Positions 26,990 to 37,382 of a DNA stretch of 64,000 nucleotides are shown piece after piece. The translations under genes and the position numbers were made by a program. The stretch comes from Nitrosovibrio sp. Nv6 (GTDB lineage Bacteria; Pseudomonadota; Gammaproteobacteria; Burkholderiales; Nitrosomonadaceae). How positions within the stretch are numbered: position 1 is the first letter of the stretch; each line of letters begins with the position of its first letter. Where the stretch lies: assembly GCF_900110495.1 (NCBI RefSeq), contig NZ_FODX01000001.1, forward strand, positions 744,001-808,000, in the 5' to 3' direction. Below the pieces are notes generated by a model that did not search any database, was not told the origin of the DNA, and saw nothing but the letters and a program-made list of their open reading frames with translations.

Positions 26990-28399
26990 ATGATAAATAA
27001 ATTTGTTCTGATGGTCCTGTTAGGACTGTCCACGACCGTCTTCGCCCAAGCCCAGGATTTACCCGATTTTACCGACCTGGTTGAAAGAGAAGGTCCGGCT
27101 GTAGTGAATATCAGTACTGTACAAGCCCCCAGCATGGGTACTCCGGTTTTCCCGGGCATGCCAAATATCCCGGAAGATGATCCCTTTTTCGAGTTTTTTC
27201 GTCGGCACATGCAACCGCATGGCAATCCAAGAGATTTCGAATCAAAATCGCTGGGTTCGGGCTTTGTCATAAGCTCGGATGGCTATATTCTGACAAATGC
27301 CCATCTGGTGGATTCCGCCGATGAAATTAACGTGAAGCTCACCGACAAGCGCGAGTTTCGCGCCAAGCTGATCGGCGCCGATCGCAGAACCGACATCGCG
27401 CTCCTCAAAATCGAAGCCAATGGTTTGCCAAAGGTGACCCAAGGCGATCCAGCCAAACTGCGGGTTGGCGAATGGGTGGTAGCGATCGGTTCGCCCTTCG
27501 GTTTTGAAAACAGCGTGACTGCCGGTATCGTCAGCGCCAAGGGGCGCTCTCTGGCACAGGAAAATTTTGTTCCTTTCATTCAGACCGACGTAGCTATCAA
27601 TCCCGGCAATTCCGGTGGTCCCCTGTTCAACATGAAAGGTGAAGTGGTCGGCATCAATTCACAAATTTACAGCCGTACCGGCGGCTTCATGGGCTTGTCA
27701 TTTGCCATCCCTATCGACGTAGCCACGAATATCTCGAACCAGTTGATCAATACAGGCAAGGTGAGCCGTGGCAGAATCGGTGTACTGATTCAGGAAGTTA
27801 CCAAAGAACTGGCGGAATCCTTCGGGCTGCCCAAACCCAGCGGCGCGCTGGTTGCTTCAGTCCAAAAAGACGGTCCTGCAGAGAAAGCGGGTATCGAGCC
27901 CAGGGACGTCATTATGAAGTATGACGGCAAAACCGTGACTGCGGCGGGTGATCTGCCCCGCATGGTAGGCACAACCAAACCGGGATCGAAGGTACCGATA
28001 CAGGTGTGGCGGAACGGGGCCATCAAGGAAATGACAGTGACGGTGGACGAGATTCCGCCGGACGAAAAACCCGTGGGCCGCAGCGGTAAACGGGGAAAAG
28101 CACCTGATACTTCGAACCGTATCGGGCTAAGCCTGAGCGAACTCAGCGCCGAACAGAAGAAACAACTGGAAACCGACAGCGGTCTTCTGGTGGAGGATAT
28201 GGTACCGGGCATAGCAAGCCGCGCGGGCGTTCGCCCCGGCGACGTGATTCTCAGCATTAATAACCAGGACGTCAAAACTGTCGAACAATTCAACCAGATA
28301 CTTAACAAAACCCCAAAAGGCCGCAATATCGCATTGCTGATAAGGCGCGGCGACACCGCGACGTTCATCACGATGAAAATGAATGGCGAGAATAAATAA
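26990..28399 (+). CDS. mucD: Periplasmic serine protease MucD/DegP
   Basis: I use the ATG at 26990, which gives a signal peptide (MINKFVLMVLLGL ... FAQ); the frame stays open upstream but has no better start. The 469-aa product has the trypsin-like triad His105 (TNAHLVD), Asp135 (RTDIALLK) and Ser208 (GNSGGPLF). Two PDZ domains follow (about 265-355 and 375-465). DegP-type proteases remove or refold damaged periplasmic proteins and belong to the sigma-E response, consistent with its place after mucB. Confidence 0.96.
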   Translation: MINKFVLMVLLGLSTTVFAQAQDLPDFTDLVEREGPAVVNISTVQAPSMGTPVFPGMPNIPEDDPFFEFFRRHMQPHGNPRDFESKSLGSGFVISSDGYILTNAHLVDSADEINVKLTDKREFRAKLIGADRRTDIALLKIEANGLPKVTQGDPAKLRVGEWVVAIGSPFGFENSVTAGIVSAKGRSLAQENFVPFIQTDVAINPGNSGGPLFNMKGEVVGINSQIYSRTGGFMGLSFAIPIDVATNISNQLINTGKVSRGRIGVLIQEVTKELAESFGLPKPSGALVASVQKDGPAEKAGIEPRDVIMKYDGKTVTAAGDLPRMVGTTKPGSKVPIQVWRNGAIKEMTVTVDEIPPDEKPVGRSGKRGKAPDTSNRIGLSLSELSAEQKKQLETDSGLLVEDMVPGIASRAGVRPGDVILSINNQDVKTVEQFNQILNKTPKGRNIALLIRRGDTATFITMKMNGENK

Positions 28400-28400
28400 C

Positions 28401-28694
28401 ATGGGTGCCGCCGATCCAGATCGCCCTCCTCTCACGCTGGTTGTATACGGCCGGGAGCATTGCCATCTTTGCGAGGATATGATTGCCGCCCTGCAGGAAT
28501 TGCAGGTGCGGCTTCCTTTTCGCCTCGACGTAATAGATGTGGATAGCGATAGTGATTTAAGGTCGCGTTATGGTGAACGAGTTCCGGTACTGGTAGCGGA
28601 AGGGGAGGAAATATGTCATTATCATCTCGACCCTGTTGCGGTGGCCAGAATATTCCCCAGCCCGCGGGATGACGGCAAGCTCGTGAGCGAGTAG
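28401..28694 (+). CDS. Glutaredoxin-like thiol protein
   Basis: The 97-aa product, from ATG 28401, begins 1 nt after the mucD stop and is probably cotranslated with it. It has the glutaredoxin-family start TLVVYGREHCHLCEDM with the CHLC redox pair, and the cis-proline loop RVPVLVAEG. Proteins of this group (DUF836/glutaredoxin 2) occur at the same place, between mucD and lepA, in other betaproteobacteria. Its substrate is unknown. Confidence 0.88.
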   Translation: MGAADPDRPPLTLVVYGREHCHLCEDMIAALQELQVRLPFRLDVIDVDSDSDLRSRYGERVPVLVAEGEEICHYHLDPVAVARIFPSPRDDGKLVSE

Positions 28695-28879
28695 ATTCAG
28701 GCGCCACGCGTCAATCGGATTATTGTTTGCTTCATCCCGCTTTTGCAATAATCTCCGGACCAATCTGACGAAACAACCGGCGCTGGATGCTTATTTTGCC
28801 AAAATTCGCTAGAATGCGAATTCTTGAATAAACAGGGTCGCCAGGTCTCGCGGAACTTGCAGTGACCAAGCTTTCAAGA

Positions 28880-28900
28880 GGGCACACGTGTGCCCTTTTT
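28880..28900. terminator. Palindromic terminator before lepA
   Basis: GGGCACACGTGTGCCC (28880-28895) is a perfect palindrome followed by TTTTT (28896-28900) on the plus strand. It lies 67 nt before the lepA ATG and may end the rpoE-mucD transcript, or attenuate read-through into lepA and lepB. Confidence 0.6.
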
Positions 28901-28966
28901 AGTTGTTCCGGTGCCAATCTGCTCACCATCCTCTTTGATTTTATCCGTCCCCATTCCGGACAACCG

Positions 28967-30760
28967 ATGCAGCATATTCGTAATTTTTCCATCATTGCCC
29001 ACATTGACCATGGTAAATCCACCCTGGCGGATCGCATTATTCATTTGTGCGGCGGCCTTTCCGACCGGGAGATGGAAGCACAGGTGCTGGATTCCATGGA
29101 CCTGGAGCGCGAGCGCGGAATTACGATCAAGGCCCAGACGGCTGCCCTGGAGTATAAGTCCCGCGACGGCAACAATTATTTGCTGAATCTCATCGATACA
29201 CCCGGTCACGTCGATTTTTCCTACGAGGTGTCGCGTTCGCTGGCTGCCTGTGAAGGCGCACTCCTCGTGGTGGATGCCTCTCAAGGCGTCGAAGCCCAGA
29301 CCGTGGCCAATTGCTACACGGCTATTGAACAGGGTGTGGAAGTAGTGCCGGTATTGAACAAGATTGATTTGCCCGCAGCCGAACCCGAACGCGTCATTAA
29401 AGAAATAGAAGATATCATCGGCATAGACGCACAGGAGGCGTTGCGTGCAAGTGCCAAGACCGGTGAAGGCGTACAGGATATTGTGGAAGCTGTGATTTCG
29501 CGTATTCCACCGCCCAAGGGAGATCCTGCCGCGCCGCTAAAAGCCTTGATTATCGATTCCTGGTTTGACAACTATGTCGGCGTAGTAATGCTGGTACGGG
29601 TACTGGATGGGATGCTTAAACCGAGAGACAGAATATTGCTGATGGCCAGCAAGGCAATCCACCTGTGCGAGCAGGTGGGCGTTTTTACTCCCAAATCAAA
29701 GAACCGCGAATCGCTCAGCGCGGGTGAAGTCGGCTTCATCATTTCCGGTATCAAGGAACTGAAATCCGCTAAAGTTGGTGATACGGTAACATTGGTGGAT
29801 CGTCCGGCGCTACAACCACTGCTCGGCTTCAAGGAAATAAAACCCCAAGTCTTTGCAGGGCTCTATCCGGTGGAATCCAACCAGTACGACGCCTTGCGCG
29901 ATGCACTGGAAAAATTGAAGCTCAACGATTCCTCGTTACAGTATGAGCCGGAGACGTCCCAGGCCCTTGGATTTGGTTTCCGCTGTGGTTTTCTCGGTCT
30001 CTTGCACCTCGATATCGTCCAGGAGCGACTCGAGCGGGAATATGGCATGGATCTCATTACCACCGCCCCAACGGTTGTGTATGAGATAGTGATGCGCGAC
30101 GGCTCGATAGTTGAAATCGAGAATCCGTCAAAACTGCCTGATCCTTCAAAGGTAGAGGAAATCCGCGAGCCGATCATAACTGCTACTATCCTGGTTCCAC
30201 AGGAATATGTCGGATCAGTCATTACACTTTGCATAAACAAGCGCGGCGTCCAGAAAAATATGCAATATATGGGCAGGCAGGTGATGCTGACCTATGAAAT
30301 CCCGCTGAACGAAGTCGTTATGGATTTTTTTGACAAATTGAAATCCACCAGTCGCGGCTATGCTTCGCTTGATTACGAGTTCAAGGAATTCCGAGGTTCG
30401 GATCTGGTCAAGCTGGACATTCTTATCAATGGCGAGAAAGTGGATGCACTGTCCCTGATTGTGCATCGGGGAAGCAGCCAGTACCGCGGGCGGGAACTTG
30501 CACAAAAAATGCGCGAACTGATTCCGCGGCAAATGTTCGATATTGCGGTCCAAGCCGCTATCGGCTCGCATATTATTGCCAGAGAGAGCATCAAAGCGAT
30601 GCGCAAGAACGTACTCGCCAAGTGCTACGGTGGCGATATCAGCCGTAAACGCAAGCTTCTGGAAAAACAGAAGGCAGGAAAAAAACGGATGAAGCAAGTC
30701 GGCAACGTAGAGATTCCGCAGGAAGCTTTCCTTGCGATTCTGCAGGTCGGGGACAAGTAG
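28967..30760 (+). CDS. lepA: Elongation factor 4 (LepA)
   Basis: I use the ATG at 28967 because the protein then begins [19 protein letters not shown] and is 597 aa, close to E. coli LepA (599). LepA is a ribosome-associated GTPase that helps translation or ribosome assembly under some stresses. The G1 motif AHIDHGKS, G3 DTPGH and G4 NKID are visible. The C-terminal LepA-specific domain ends with [20 protein letters not shown]. It precedes lepB by 110 nt, the usual order in proteobacteria. Confidence 0.97.
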   Translation: MQHIRNFSIIAHIDHGKSTLADRIIHLCGGLSDREMEAQVLDSMDLERERGITIKAQTAALEYKSRDGNNYLLNLIDTPGHVDFSYEVSRSLAACEGALLVVDASQGVEAQTVANCYTAIEQGVEVVPVLNKIDLPAAEPERVIKEIEDIIGIDAQEALRASAKTGEGVQDIVEAVISRIPPPKGDPAAPLKALIIDSWFDNYVGVVMLVRVLDGMLKPRDRILLMASKAIHLCEQVGVFTPKSKNRESLSAGEVGFIISGIKELKSAKVGDTVTLVDRPALQPLLGFKEIKPQVFAGLYPVESNQYDALRDALEKLKLNDSSLQYEPETSQALGFGFRCGFLGLLHLDIVQERLEREYGMDLITTAPTVVYEIVMRDGSIVEIENPSKLPDPSKVEEIREPIITATILVPQEYVGSVITLCINKRGVQKNMQYMGRQVMLTYEIPLNEVVMDFFDKLKSTSRGYASLDYEFKEFRGSDLVKLDILINGEKVDALSLIVHRGSSQYRGRELAQKMRELIPRQMFDIAVQAAIGSHIIARESIKAMRKNVLAKCYGGDISRKRKLLEKQKAGKKRMKQVGNVEIPQEAFLAILQVGDK

Positions 30761-30870
30761 ACAAACAATAGGTCTGCGTATATTGAAAAACCGCGTTGCC
30801 GATCACCAGGTTTGCGTCACTTGGGTAAAAGGCGCCGAGGTATCTTCTACTAAAAGAATAAGGAACAGGA

Positions 30871-31674
30871 ATGAATTTTCCGCTCATTATGCTGATACTG
30901 CTGGTAATAACCGGCGGTATCGCGTTACTCGACCGCTTCGTGCTGGAGCGTCGCCGTGCGCCGGAAGTCCAGGGACCATGGTGGGTGGAATACCCGAAAA
31001 GCTTTTTCCCGGTGATACTCGTCGTCTTCTGTCTGCGTTCATTCCTGGTGGAACCTTTCAAAATCCCCTCGGGCTCAATGATTCCGACGCTGCTGGTGGG
31101 GGATTTTATCCTGGTGAACAAATACACCTATGGTATCCGTCTGCCGGTCATAAACCTCAAAGTAATGGACATAAAAGAGCCCCAGCGCGGCGAAGTCATG
31201 GTGTTTCGTTATCCCGAAAACCCGTCGATGGATTACATCAAACGGGTCATCGGCGTACCGGGAGATACTGTCACGTACCATGATAAGCATTTGACTATCA
31301 ATGGTGCTCCCGTAAAAATGGAGCCGAATGGGGAATACACTTATGTGGAGTCAGGGCTGAATTATATTTACAGCCGCCGCTTTACCGAATCGCTTGGAGA
31401 TCATACCTATAAAACCCTCATCAATCCGGAGGTTCCCGACATACAGCTTGCGGGGGTGCGTCCGTTTCCTTTCCGTGACAACTGTGCCTACAATGACAGC
31501 GGGTTTAGCTGCAAAGTACCTGACGGTAATTACTTCACCATGGGCGACAATCGGGACAGCAGCAGCGATAGCCGCTATTGGGGCTTTGTGCCGGAACGTA
31601 ATATTGTGGGCAAAGCATTCATGATCTGGTGGAATTTCAGCGACCTCACCCGAATTGGATTGTCTATCGAGTAG
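30871..31674 (+). CDS. lepB: Signal peptidase I
   Basis: LepB removes signal peptides from exported proteins at the outer face of the inner membrane. The 267-aa protein has two N-terminal membrane segments (about 3-22 and 44-60). The catalytic pair is Ser69 in IPSGSMIPTL and Lys124 in DYIKRVIGVPGD. The box MGDNRDSSSDSRYWG near residue 225 is typical. In many relatives a DUF4845 gene lies between lepB and rnc; here none does. Confidence 0.97.
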   Translation: MNFPLIMLILLVITGGIALLDRFVLERRRAPEVQGPWWVEYPKSFFPVILVVFCLRSFLVEPFKIPSGSMIPTLLVGDFILVNKYTYGIRLPVINLKVMDIKEPQRGEVMVFRYPENPSMDYIKRVIGVPGDTVTYHDKHLTINGAPVKMEPNGEYTYVESGLNYIYSRRFTESLGDHTYKTLINPEVPDIQLAGVRPFPFRDNCAYNDSGFSCKVPDGNYFTMGDNRDSSSDSRYWGFVPERNIVGKAFMIWWNFSDLTRIGLSIE

Positions 31675-31835
31675 GTGATGGCAAAAATAGAAAATGTTGA
31701 GGCAATGACCTGATATGCAGGAAACGGTCTTTTGAAACAGACGAAGTAGAAGTATTTGGGCGACACGGAATAAGCAGGTAATTCGCAAAGGAAACTGAAA
31801 AATCAAGGAAGCTGAAAAATTAGGGAAGCCGCAAA

Positions 31836-32531
31836 TTGGATTCTGCTTATCAGAATATGGACAGTGATGCGCTTTGCCGGAAACTTGGCTACACCTTTAA
31901 TCAGCCGAAACTACTGCACCAGGCACTCACTCATCGCAGCCACAGTCTCCCGCACAACGAGCGCCTTGAGTTTCTTGGCGACAGCGTGCTCAACTGCGCA
32001 GTAGCCGGGCTGATATTCCAGCATTTTCCCGACCTTACCGAAGGCAGCTTATCTCGGGTTCGCGCCAATCTGGTCAATCAACGGTCGCTGGCAGATCTGG
32101 CGCAGACGCTCGGCCTGGGCAAGCTGATCAGATTTGGTGACGGAGAAATCAAAAGTGGAGGGGACCGGCGTCCCTCGATTCTAGCCGATACGCTGGAGGC
32201 CGTGCTGGGGGCAATCTACCTCGATGGAGGTTTTGCCCAAGCCGAGAAAGTGGTCGCGGCGCTTTTCGCTCACTCTCTGCAAGACTGGGATGCGCGAACT
32301 CAGGGGAAAGACCCCAAAACCCTTCTGCAGGAATACCTGCAGAGTCACAGGCTGGAGCTCCCACAATACTCTGTTATCGCCACCAGTGGCGAAGCCCATC
32401 AACAGCAATTCAAGGTGGAATGCATGATTTCCAAGCCCGATATCCGCACCGTGGGCGAAGGCGCCTCCCGGCGCAGCGCTGAGCAGGAGGCAGCAAAGCG
32501 AGCCTATGAACAACTTCATCCACAAAACTAG
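31836..32531 (+). CDS. rnc: Ribonuclease III
   Basis: RNase III cuts double-stranded RNA, including the 30S rRNA precursor. The 231-aa product has the catalytic signature [14 protein letters not shown], the second catalytic acidic cluster [15 protein letters not shown] and a C-terminal double-stranded RNA-binding domain (about 158-228). The longest start is a TTG at 31836 with AGGGAAG about 8 nt before it; an ATG at 31857 would remove seven residues but has no ribosome binding site. era follows after 89 nt. Confidence 0.95.
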   Translation: MDSAYQNMDSDALCRKLGYTFNQPKLLHQALTHRSHSLPHNERLEFLGDSVLNCAVAGLIFQHFPDLTEGSLSRVRANLVNQRSLADLAQTLGLGKLIRFGDGEIKSGGDRRPSILADTLEAVLGAIYLDGGFAQAEKVVAALFAHSLQDWDARTQGKDPKTLLQEYLQSHRLELPQYSVIATSGEAHQQQFKVECMISKPDIRTVGEGASRRSAEQEAAKRAYEQLHPQN

Positions 32532-32620
32532 CAGGTTGAGGATAGGCCAATCGATGCCCCAGGCCTGCCTCGTCCGGTCTTTTAGGTGGGATTCCCTGTT
32601 TGAGTGGATAGCTGCCGGCC

Positions 32621-33532
32621 ATGACCACTGATTCCAACGCTTCAGGCGGCCCCGACTATCGTTGCGGCTATGTTGCCATCGTGGGGCGGCCCAATGTCGG
32701 CAAATCCACGCTGCTCAACAAGCTGGTCGGGCAAAAGATCAGTATTACCTCAAGGAAATCGCAGACGACTCGACATCGCATCAATGGCATTCTCACTGAC
32801 GAAAAATCCCAGTTTATTTTCGTCGACACACCCGGTTTTCAGACGCGCCATACAAATCGCCTGAACAGCGAGATGAATCGCATGGTCACCCAAAGCATGC
32901 GCGATGTCGATGTGGTGATATTTGTTGTTGAGGCGATGCATTTTGACGATCGCGACAAACTGGTCGTAAATCTCCTGCCTGCGGACCGGCCGGTGATTCT
33001 CGCTGTCAACAAGGTGGACCATCTCGCGGATAAATCCCGGTTGCTTCCCTTTCTCGAAAAAATGGCAAGGGAATTTGCTTTTGCTGCAATCGTTCCGATA
33101 AGCGCTGAGCAGGGAACACAAATACCGGACCTGATACGGGCGGTGCGCCCATATCTGCCGCAAAATCCACCATTGTTTACCGAAGATGAAGTCACCGATC
33201 GCGATGAGCGCTTTATTGCCGCTGAGTTGGTTCGCGAAAAATTATTTCGGCTACTGGGTGAAGAAATCCCCTATTCCACCAGTGTCGTAATAGATCAATT
33301 CTCAGTGGAAGGTGAACTGCGTAAAATCCATGCCTCGATCATTGTAGACAAAGCCAATCAGAAAGCTATCGTCATTGGCAAAGGTGGAGAAAAACTCAAG
33401 CTGATCGCCACAACAGCACGCAAAGATATGGAAGAAAATTTTGGCGGAAAAGTCTATCTCAACGTCTGGGTGAAAGTGAAAAGCGGCTGGGCTGACGATG
33501 CCCGGGTATTGAGAAACCTCGGGTATGAGTAA
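32621..33532 (+). CDS. era: GTPase Era
   Basis: Era is an essential GTPase that binds 16S rRNA near its 3' end and helps mature the small ribosomal subunit. The 303-aa protein has G1 [10 protein letters not shown]3 DTPGF and G4 NKVD, with a C-terminal KH domain that contains [15 protein letters not shown]. The rnc-era-recO order is conserved in proteobacteria. Confidence 0.97.
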   Translation: MTTDSNASGGPDYRCGYVAIVGRPNVGKSTLLNKLVGQKISITSRKSQTTRHRINGILTDEKSQFIFVDTPGFQTRHTNRLNSEMNRMVTQSMRDVDVVIFVVEAMHFDDRDKLVVNLLPADRPVILAVNKVDHLADKSRLLPFLEKMAREFAFAAIVPISAEQGTQIPDLIRAVRPYLPQNPPLFTEDEVTDRDERFIAAELVREKLFRLLGEEIPYSTSVVIDQFSVEGELRKIHASIIVDKANQKAIVIGKGGEKLKLIATTARKDMEENFGGKVYLNVWVKVKSGWADDARVLRNLGYE

Positions 33533-33653
33533 CCCGCGGAGGGCGGAGCAGTGCCTTCCGAAGGAAGGTGCGACTCCGGCGCGAGACACGCGCGCCGCAA
33601 TCGCTCTCGGACGGACCACGCTTTAAGGTCTCTCGTAAACGCTCCCCGATATT

Positions 33654-34382
33654 ATGACTGCGGATAAACAGCGACAAGACGCGCAGCCCGCATTCGTGCT
33701 GCACACCTACCCTTACCTCGAAACCAGTCTCATAGTGGAAGCCTTCACCCGCAACTTCGGGCGGATCGCGCTGGTTGCGAAAGGCGCCAAGCGTCCCAAA
33801 TCCACGTTGAGGGGCCTATTGCTGGCATTTCAACCGTTGCAGCTCAGCTGGGGAGGTAAATCGGAATTACGCACGCTGTACAAGGCGGAATGGCAAGGCG
33901 GCCAGAGGTCGTTGCAGGGGACGGGCCTGATCTGCGGTTTTTATCTGAACGAACTGCTGGTCCGGCTATTGCACCGCAACGATCCCCATGAACAATTATT
34001 CGTTTACTATCAGGAAGCATTGGCAGCATTGAGCATGCAGACGGATTACATCCCCATACTACGCCGCTTCGAGCAGCGCCTGCTGCAGGAACTGGGCTAT
34101 GCGCTGACACTCAATCATGACATCGCGTCCGGTAAGCCCATCGACCCGGACAAGGATTACTCTTACGAAATCGAACGCGGCCCCGTGGAATTCAATGGCG
34201 GTAGTCGCCACCACGGCCTTCCGGTCCGAGGCAGCACCCTTCTGGATATGGAACGGGGCGATTACTCCGATACCCTGACCCGGCAGCAAAGCAAAACACT
34301 GATGCGCTACATACTGAACCATTATCTTGGCGACCAGCCGCTACACACACGGCAATTACTGAAAGACCTTCAACAATTATGA
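33654..34382 (+). CDS. recO: DNA repair protein RecO
   Basis: RecO helps load RecA onto gapped DNA together with RecR. The 242-aa protein has the N-terminal OB-fold start (FVLHTYPYLETSLIVEAFTR) and the helical segment GFYLNELLVRLL with PHEQLFVYYQ that are typical of the family. A zinc-binding cysteine cluster, present in some relatives, is absent. Its position after era is conserved. Confidence 0.95.
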   Translation: MTADKQRQDAQPAFVLHTYPYLETSLIVEAFTRNFGRIALVAKGAKRPKSTLRGLLLAFQPLQLSWGGKSELRTLYKAEWQGGQRSLQGTGLICGFYLNELLVRLLHRNDPHEQLFVYYQEALAALSMQTDYIPILRRFEQRLLQELGYALTLNHDIASGKPIDPDKDYSYEIERGPVEFNGGSRHHGLPVRGSTLLDMERGDYSDTLTRQQSKTLMRYILNHYLGDQPLHTRQLLKDLQQL

Positions 34383-34620
34383 TACGTCATCGTATGATAG
34401 AGCGCGCTTTTCTGACGTGCCTGGCTCGCTGCACGAACGATAACAAGTCACTGCGTAGCCTCTTTCCGAGACGCACCTCTAACGTCATCGTGGCAGTGAC
34501 AAGATGCATAGGAACAAAGCCATGCCTACCGTATCTGCCGGACCTGCTGTGCCTATGTATAAATTGGGGCCCCGCGCCAACCCAACCGTTCACCCTATCA
34601 AGTTGACGTATTAACGATTA

Positions 34621-34875
34621 TCAAGAGTCTTCGTCTCGCTCGGGCATTAGATGACTTGCCTCGGCCCGGAGCCCTTTTGCACGGTTGGCGAGGTCACGCG
34701 ACTTCGCGTCAACGCGTTTTCGGGTTCTGACTGCCGCGCTGTACATCTTGTCCCTCGCCAACGCACGGCGACGGTTCCCTTTATCGGGGTCCAGCAGGAA
34801 CATTGTAAGGGCGCCAAGCGCCATACCCCCGAGTACCCAGTTAACCCGAGACACGTTTGTTGAATCGTGATTCAT
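34621..34875 (-). CDS. YtxH-like small membrane protein
   Basis: This 84-aa protein starts at ATG 34875, preceded by AAAGGAGATAAGG, a very good ribosome binding site. A short hydrophobic segment (VNWVLGGMALGALTMFLLDP) is followed by DKGNRRRALARDK and a highly charged helical tail, as in YtxH-type stress-related proteins. The function is unknown. It belongs with the two other small minus-strand genes that interrupt the recO-pdxJ order. Confidence 0.75.
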   Translation of the reverse strand: MNHDSTNVSRVNWVLGGMALGALTMFLLDPDKGNRRRALARDKMYSAAVRTRKRVDAKSRDLANRAKGLRAEASHLMPERDEDS

Positions 34876-34945
34876 CCTTATCTCCTTTCCATCAATGCCC
34901 TGAAGTGGCAATTACCACGTCCGCCTTTACAGCTGAAAATGCAAT

Positions 34946-35026
34946 TTATACCCAACCTATTCCCAAGACCCCCAAACCAGCGATCAGTATTACAATATAC
35001 GCAATCCAGGAAGCTATGCTGTTCAT
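34946..35026 (-). CDS. 26-aa single-span membrane peptide
   Basis: An ATG at 35026 with AAAGGAGGG 6 nt before it, a near-perfect ribosome binding site, opens a 26-codon frame. The product MNSIASWIAYIVILIAGLG and a few further residues is almost one membrane span. In-frame starts further up (35146, giving 66 aa) have poor ribosome binding sites, so I prefer the short form. It may be a small regulatory subunit of a membrane protein; the DUF202 gene upstream is the nearest candidate partner. I do not recognise a family. Confidence 0.55.
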   Translation of the reverse strand: MNSIASWIAYIVILIAGLGVLGIGWV

Positions 35027-35142
35027 GGCGCCCTCCTTTATAAGCAAGATCACGTTGATATCATTTTCCTTTTTACTTGCCGCATCTGTGCGTTGAGTAA
35101 CATAGAAAGGCAGAACGGATAAGGCGACGATATAGATAAGCT

Positions 35143-35523
35143 TCATGAAAATACCAGGTATACCCCAAGCAGAACCCCAATCGTGGCAACCGATAAAGAT
35201 AGAAACGAGGTAAGCCATCGTTTGGCCAACCGGGGCATATCCTCAGGTGGAAGCGAGCGCAGGTAAATCCGGTGGTTATGTAGAGCGACCAGCGTTGTTG
35301 CGGAGCCTGTGAGCACAAGAATGGTGCCAAGCACACCCGAGGGCCAATGCGCATGGTGGGCATTCGTGACAGCCGCACCGGAACCTGCTAATGACGCCGT
35401 CAAGAGATTCAGAAACAGGCCAAATCTGGCAACGACAAAACCGAGCGCCATCAGGGTAAGTCCTGTGCGCACCCATGCTAGAAGGGTGCGCTCAGCTGCG
35501 AAGAAAACGCGCGGATCGGACAT
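35143..35523 (-). CDS. DUF202 (YidH-like) inner-membrane protein
   Basis: The 126-aa protein has the DUF202 hallmark near the start (FFAAERTLLAWVRTGL) and three membrane segments (about 14-40, 65-85 and 100-124). This family is common in bacteria; its biochemical role is not established. It starts a run of small minus-strand genes (a 26-aa peptide, then a YtxH-like protein). Confidence 0.9.
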   Translation of the reverse strand: MSDPRVFFAAERTLLAWVRTGLTLMALGFVVARFGLFLNLLTASLAGSGAAVTNAHHAHWPSGVLGTILVLTGSATTLVALHNHRIYLRSLPPEDMPRLAKRWLTSFLSLSVATIGVLLGVYLVFS

Positions 35524-36073
35524 TTTCTCTTTTTCTCCCTATCCCTATTTATCCATGGAACTTCAAGCATACCTCTTTCCCGATAACCGGACCTCCTCAA
35601 TCGAACTGAAACCCGCAGCCTCCGCCTGCTCGACCGGTTTCAACTCGAGCGCTGGGTTACTGCCCCTTTGGAGGACTGCTGGCTCCCACGATGCAGGATC
35701 ACATAGATCGCCATTCTTCTATCAGAAAACAGAAAAAAGCCGGTCGAACCAAAGCCAACAACCGATCGGTGTTGAATATAAAGATATAAATGCATCTGGA
35801 ATGCTTGCCGTCAACAGGGCTATTGCTGTTTTTGTGCACCGGCGGTGACCTGAACAATCAAAACGATTAAACTTCCATCCTTGAGTTGTGCGGCGCCGTA
35901 GAATGGTTATGTAGCAGCACATGTTGAGCGGTCGCTTCATTTTAGCCCCTTAATCAGCCAGAAATCATCACCGCAAACGTCGACGGCGAGAACACTGATG
36001 TGCTGCATGCCGTTTATCTATCTCTCCAACAACGGGATACGCTCTCCCTAATTACTAAAATGATGCAATAACT
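35524..36073. other. Intergenic region upstream of pdxJ
   Basis: This 550-bp stretch between the divergent DUF202 and pdxJ genes has no convincing gene. An open frame from 35554 to 35848 lacks a ribosome binding site and a recognisable product. Both promoters should be here, but no site stood out. Confidence 0.35.
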
Positions 36074-36799
36074 ATGATCAGACTGGGCGTTAATATTGAT
36101 CATGTCGCCACTTTACGACAGGCACGTGGTACGACATATCCTAATCCTATTGAAGCAGCACTGATCGCGGAATCCGCCGGGGCCGATGCCATTACACTGC
36201 ATTTGCGCGAAGATCGCCGTCACATACAGGATAGGGATGTGGAAATCCTGCGAAATCTGCTTAAAACCCGCATGAATCTGGAAAGCGCCGTCACCGACGA
36301 GATGGTGGAGTTTGCGCTGCGTATCAGACCTCATGATGTTTGTCTCGTGCCCGAACGGCGAGAGGAATTGACTACCGAAGGAGGGCTTGATGTAATGCGC
36401 TATTTCGAACAGGTACAGCGCGCTTGCCGCAGACTGGCTGAGGCCGACATCCGGGTATCTCTGTTCATTGATGCCGACCGGGCCCAGATTGAGGCTGCGG
36501 GACAGACTGGCGCGCCAGCTATCGAGATTCATACGGGTCACTATGCCGACGCACGCACTGCAAATGAGGAACAAAATGAGCTGGAGCGAATCCGCGCAGC
36601 GGTAATGCAAGGCATCAGCCTGGGATTGAAGGTCAATGCCGGGCACGGATTGCATTACCGCAACGTCCAGCCGATAGCTGCGATTACCGATATATCGGAG
36701 CTAAATATCGGGCATGCAATTGTAGCCCACGCACTGTTTACCGGCTTTGAACAGGCTGTAAAGGAAATGAAAAGATTGATGCTGGAAGCGCGCGAATGA
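36074..36799 (+). CDS. pdxJ: Pyridoxine 5'-phosphate synthase
   Basis: PdxJ joins 1-deoxyxylulose 5-phosphate and amino-acetone 3-phosphate to make pyridoxine phosphate (vitamin B6). The 241-aa protein has the family start [20 protein letters not shown] and motifs [16 protein letters not shown] and [13 protein letters not shown]. It overlaps acpS by 4 nt (ATGA), the usual pdxJ-acpS arrangement. Confidence 0.97.
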   Translation: MIRLGVNIDHVATLRQARGTTYPNPIEAALIAESAGADAITLHLREDRRHIQDRDVEILRNLLKTRMNLESAVTDEMVEFALRIRPHDVCLVPERREELTTEGGLDVMRYFEQVQRACRRLAEADIRVSLFIDADRAQIEAAGQTGAPAIEIHTGHYADARTANEEQNELERIRAAVMQGISLGLKVNAGHGLHYRNVQPIAAITDISELNIGHAIVAHALFTGFEQAVKEMKRLMLEARE

Positions 36800-37173
36800 T
36801 TTACGGAATCGGAACCGATCTGGTTGAGCCATCGCGCATTGCCAGCTTGCTGGAAAAATATGGGGAGCGCTTTGCCAGACGATTACTGACTGATGAGGAA
36901 TGGCCTGAATATATTGGCAGCGGACAGCCTGCCATGTTTCTGGCCAAGCGTTTCGCCGCCAAGGAAGCGCTTGCGAAAGCATTTGGGACAGGTATGCGTT
37001 ATCCGGTGAGCCTGAGCCACATCGGAATAACACATGATCATCTGGGCAAACCATACTTTACTTTTCACCCCGCATTGAGTGCGCTTGCCAGAAACGAAGG
37101 TATTACAGGTCATCACCTAACTATCAGCGATGAGTTGAATCTTGCCTGCGCTTTTGTAATTCTGGAAAAATAG
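36796..37173 (+). CDS. acpS: Holo-acyl-carrier-protein synthase
   Basis: AcpS transfers phosphopantetheine from CoA to acyl-carrier protein. The 125-aa product has the conserved start [14 protein letters not shown] and the motif [19 protein letters not shown], which includes the acidic residues and lysine needed for magnesium and CoA. It is translationally coupled to pdxJ. Confidence 0.96.
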   Translation: MIYGIGTDLVEPSRIASLLEKYGERFARRLLTDEEWPEYIGSGQPAMFLAKRFAAKEALAKAFGTGMRYPVSLSHIGITHDHLGKPYFTFHPALSALARNEGITGHHLTISDELNLACAFVILEK

Positions 37174-37382
37174 CGAGCACCCCCTCTAAATAAAAATTTT
37201 CTCTGGATACAAATATGGTGCGTCCTCAGGAAATTTGTTTCCCGGGCAGTTAGACATATGCACGTATGCGGCGCGTTAAAACTTCTTTGCCGGCACCCGC
37301 CTTCGTGGATCCAGTCGTTACCTTTCTCGCCGCAGTCGGCAAATGAGTTTATCTGGAACGTCAAATTTATGGAGGCGAATTA

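Noticed and set aside
34946..35218. 90-codon form of the small membrane protein
   Set aside because: Starts upstream of 35026 have weak ribosome binding sites and overlap the DUF202 gene; the short form has a near-perfect site.
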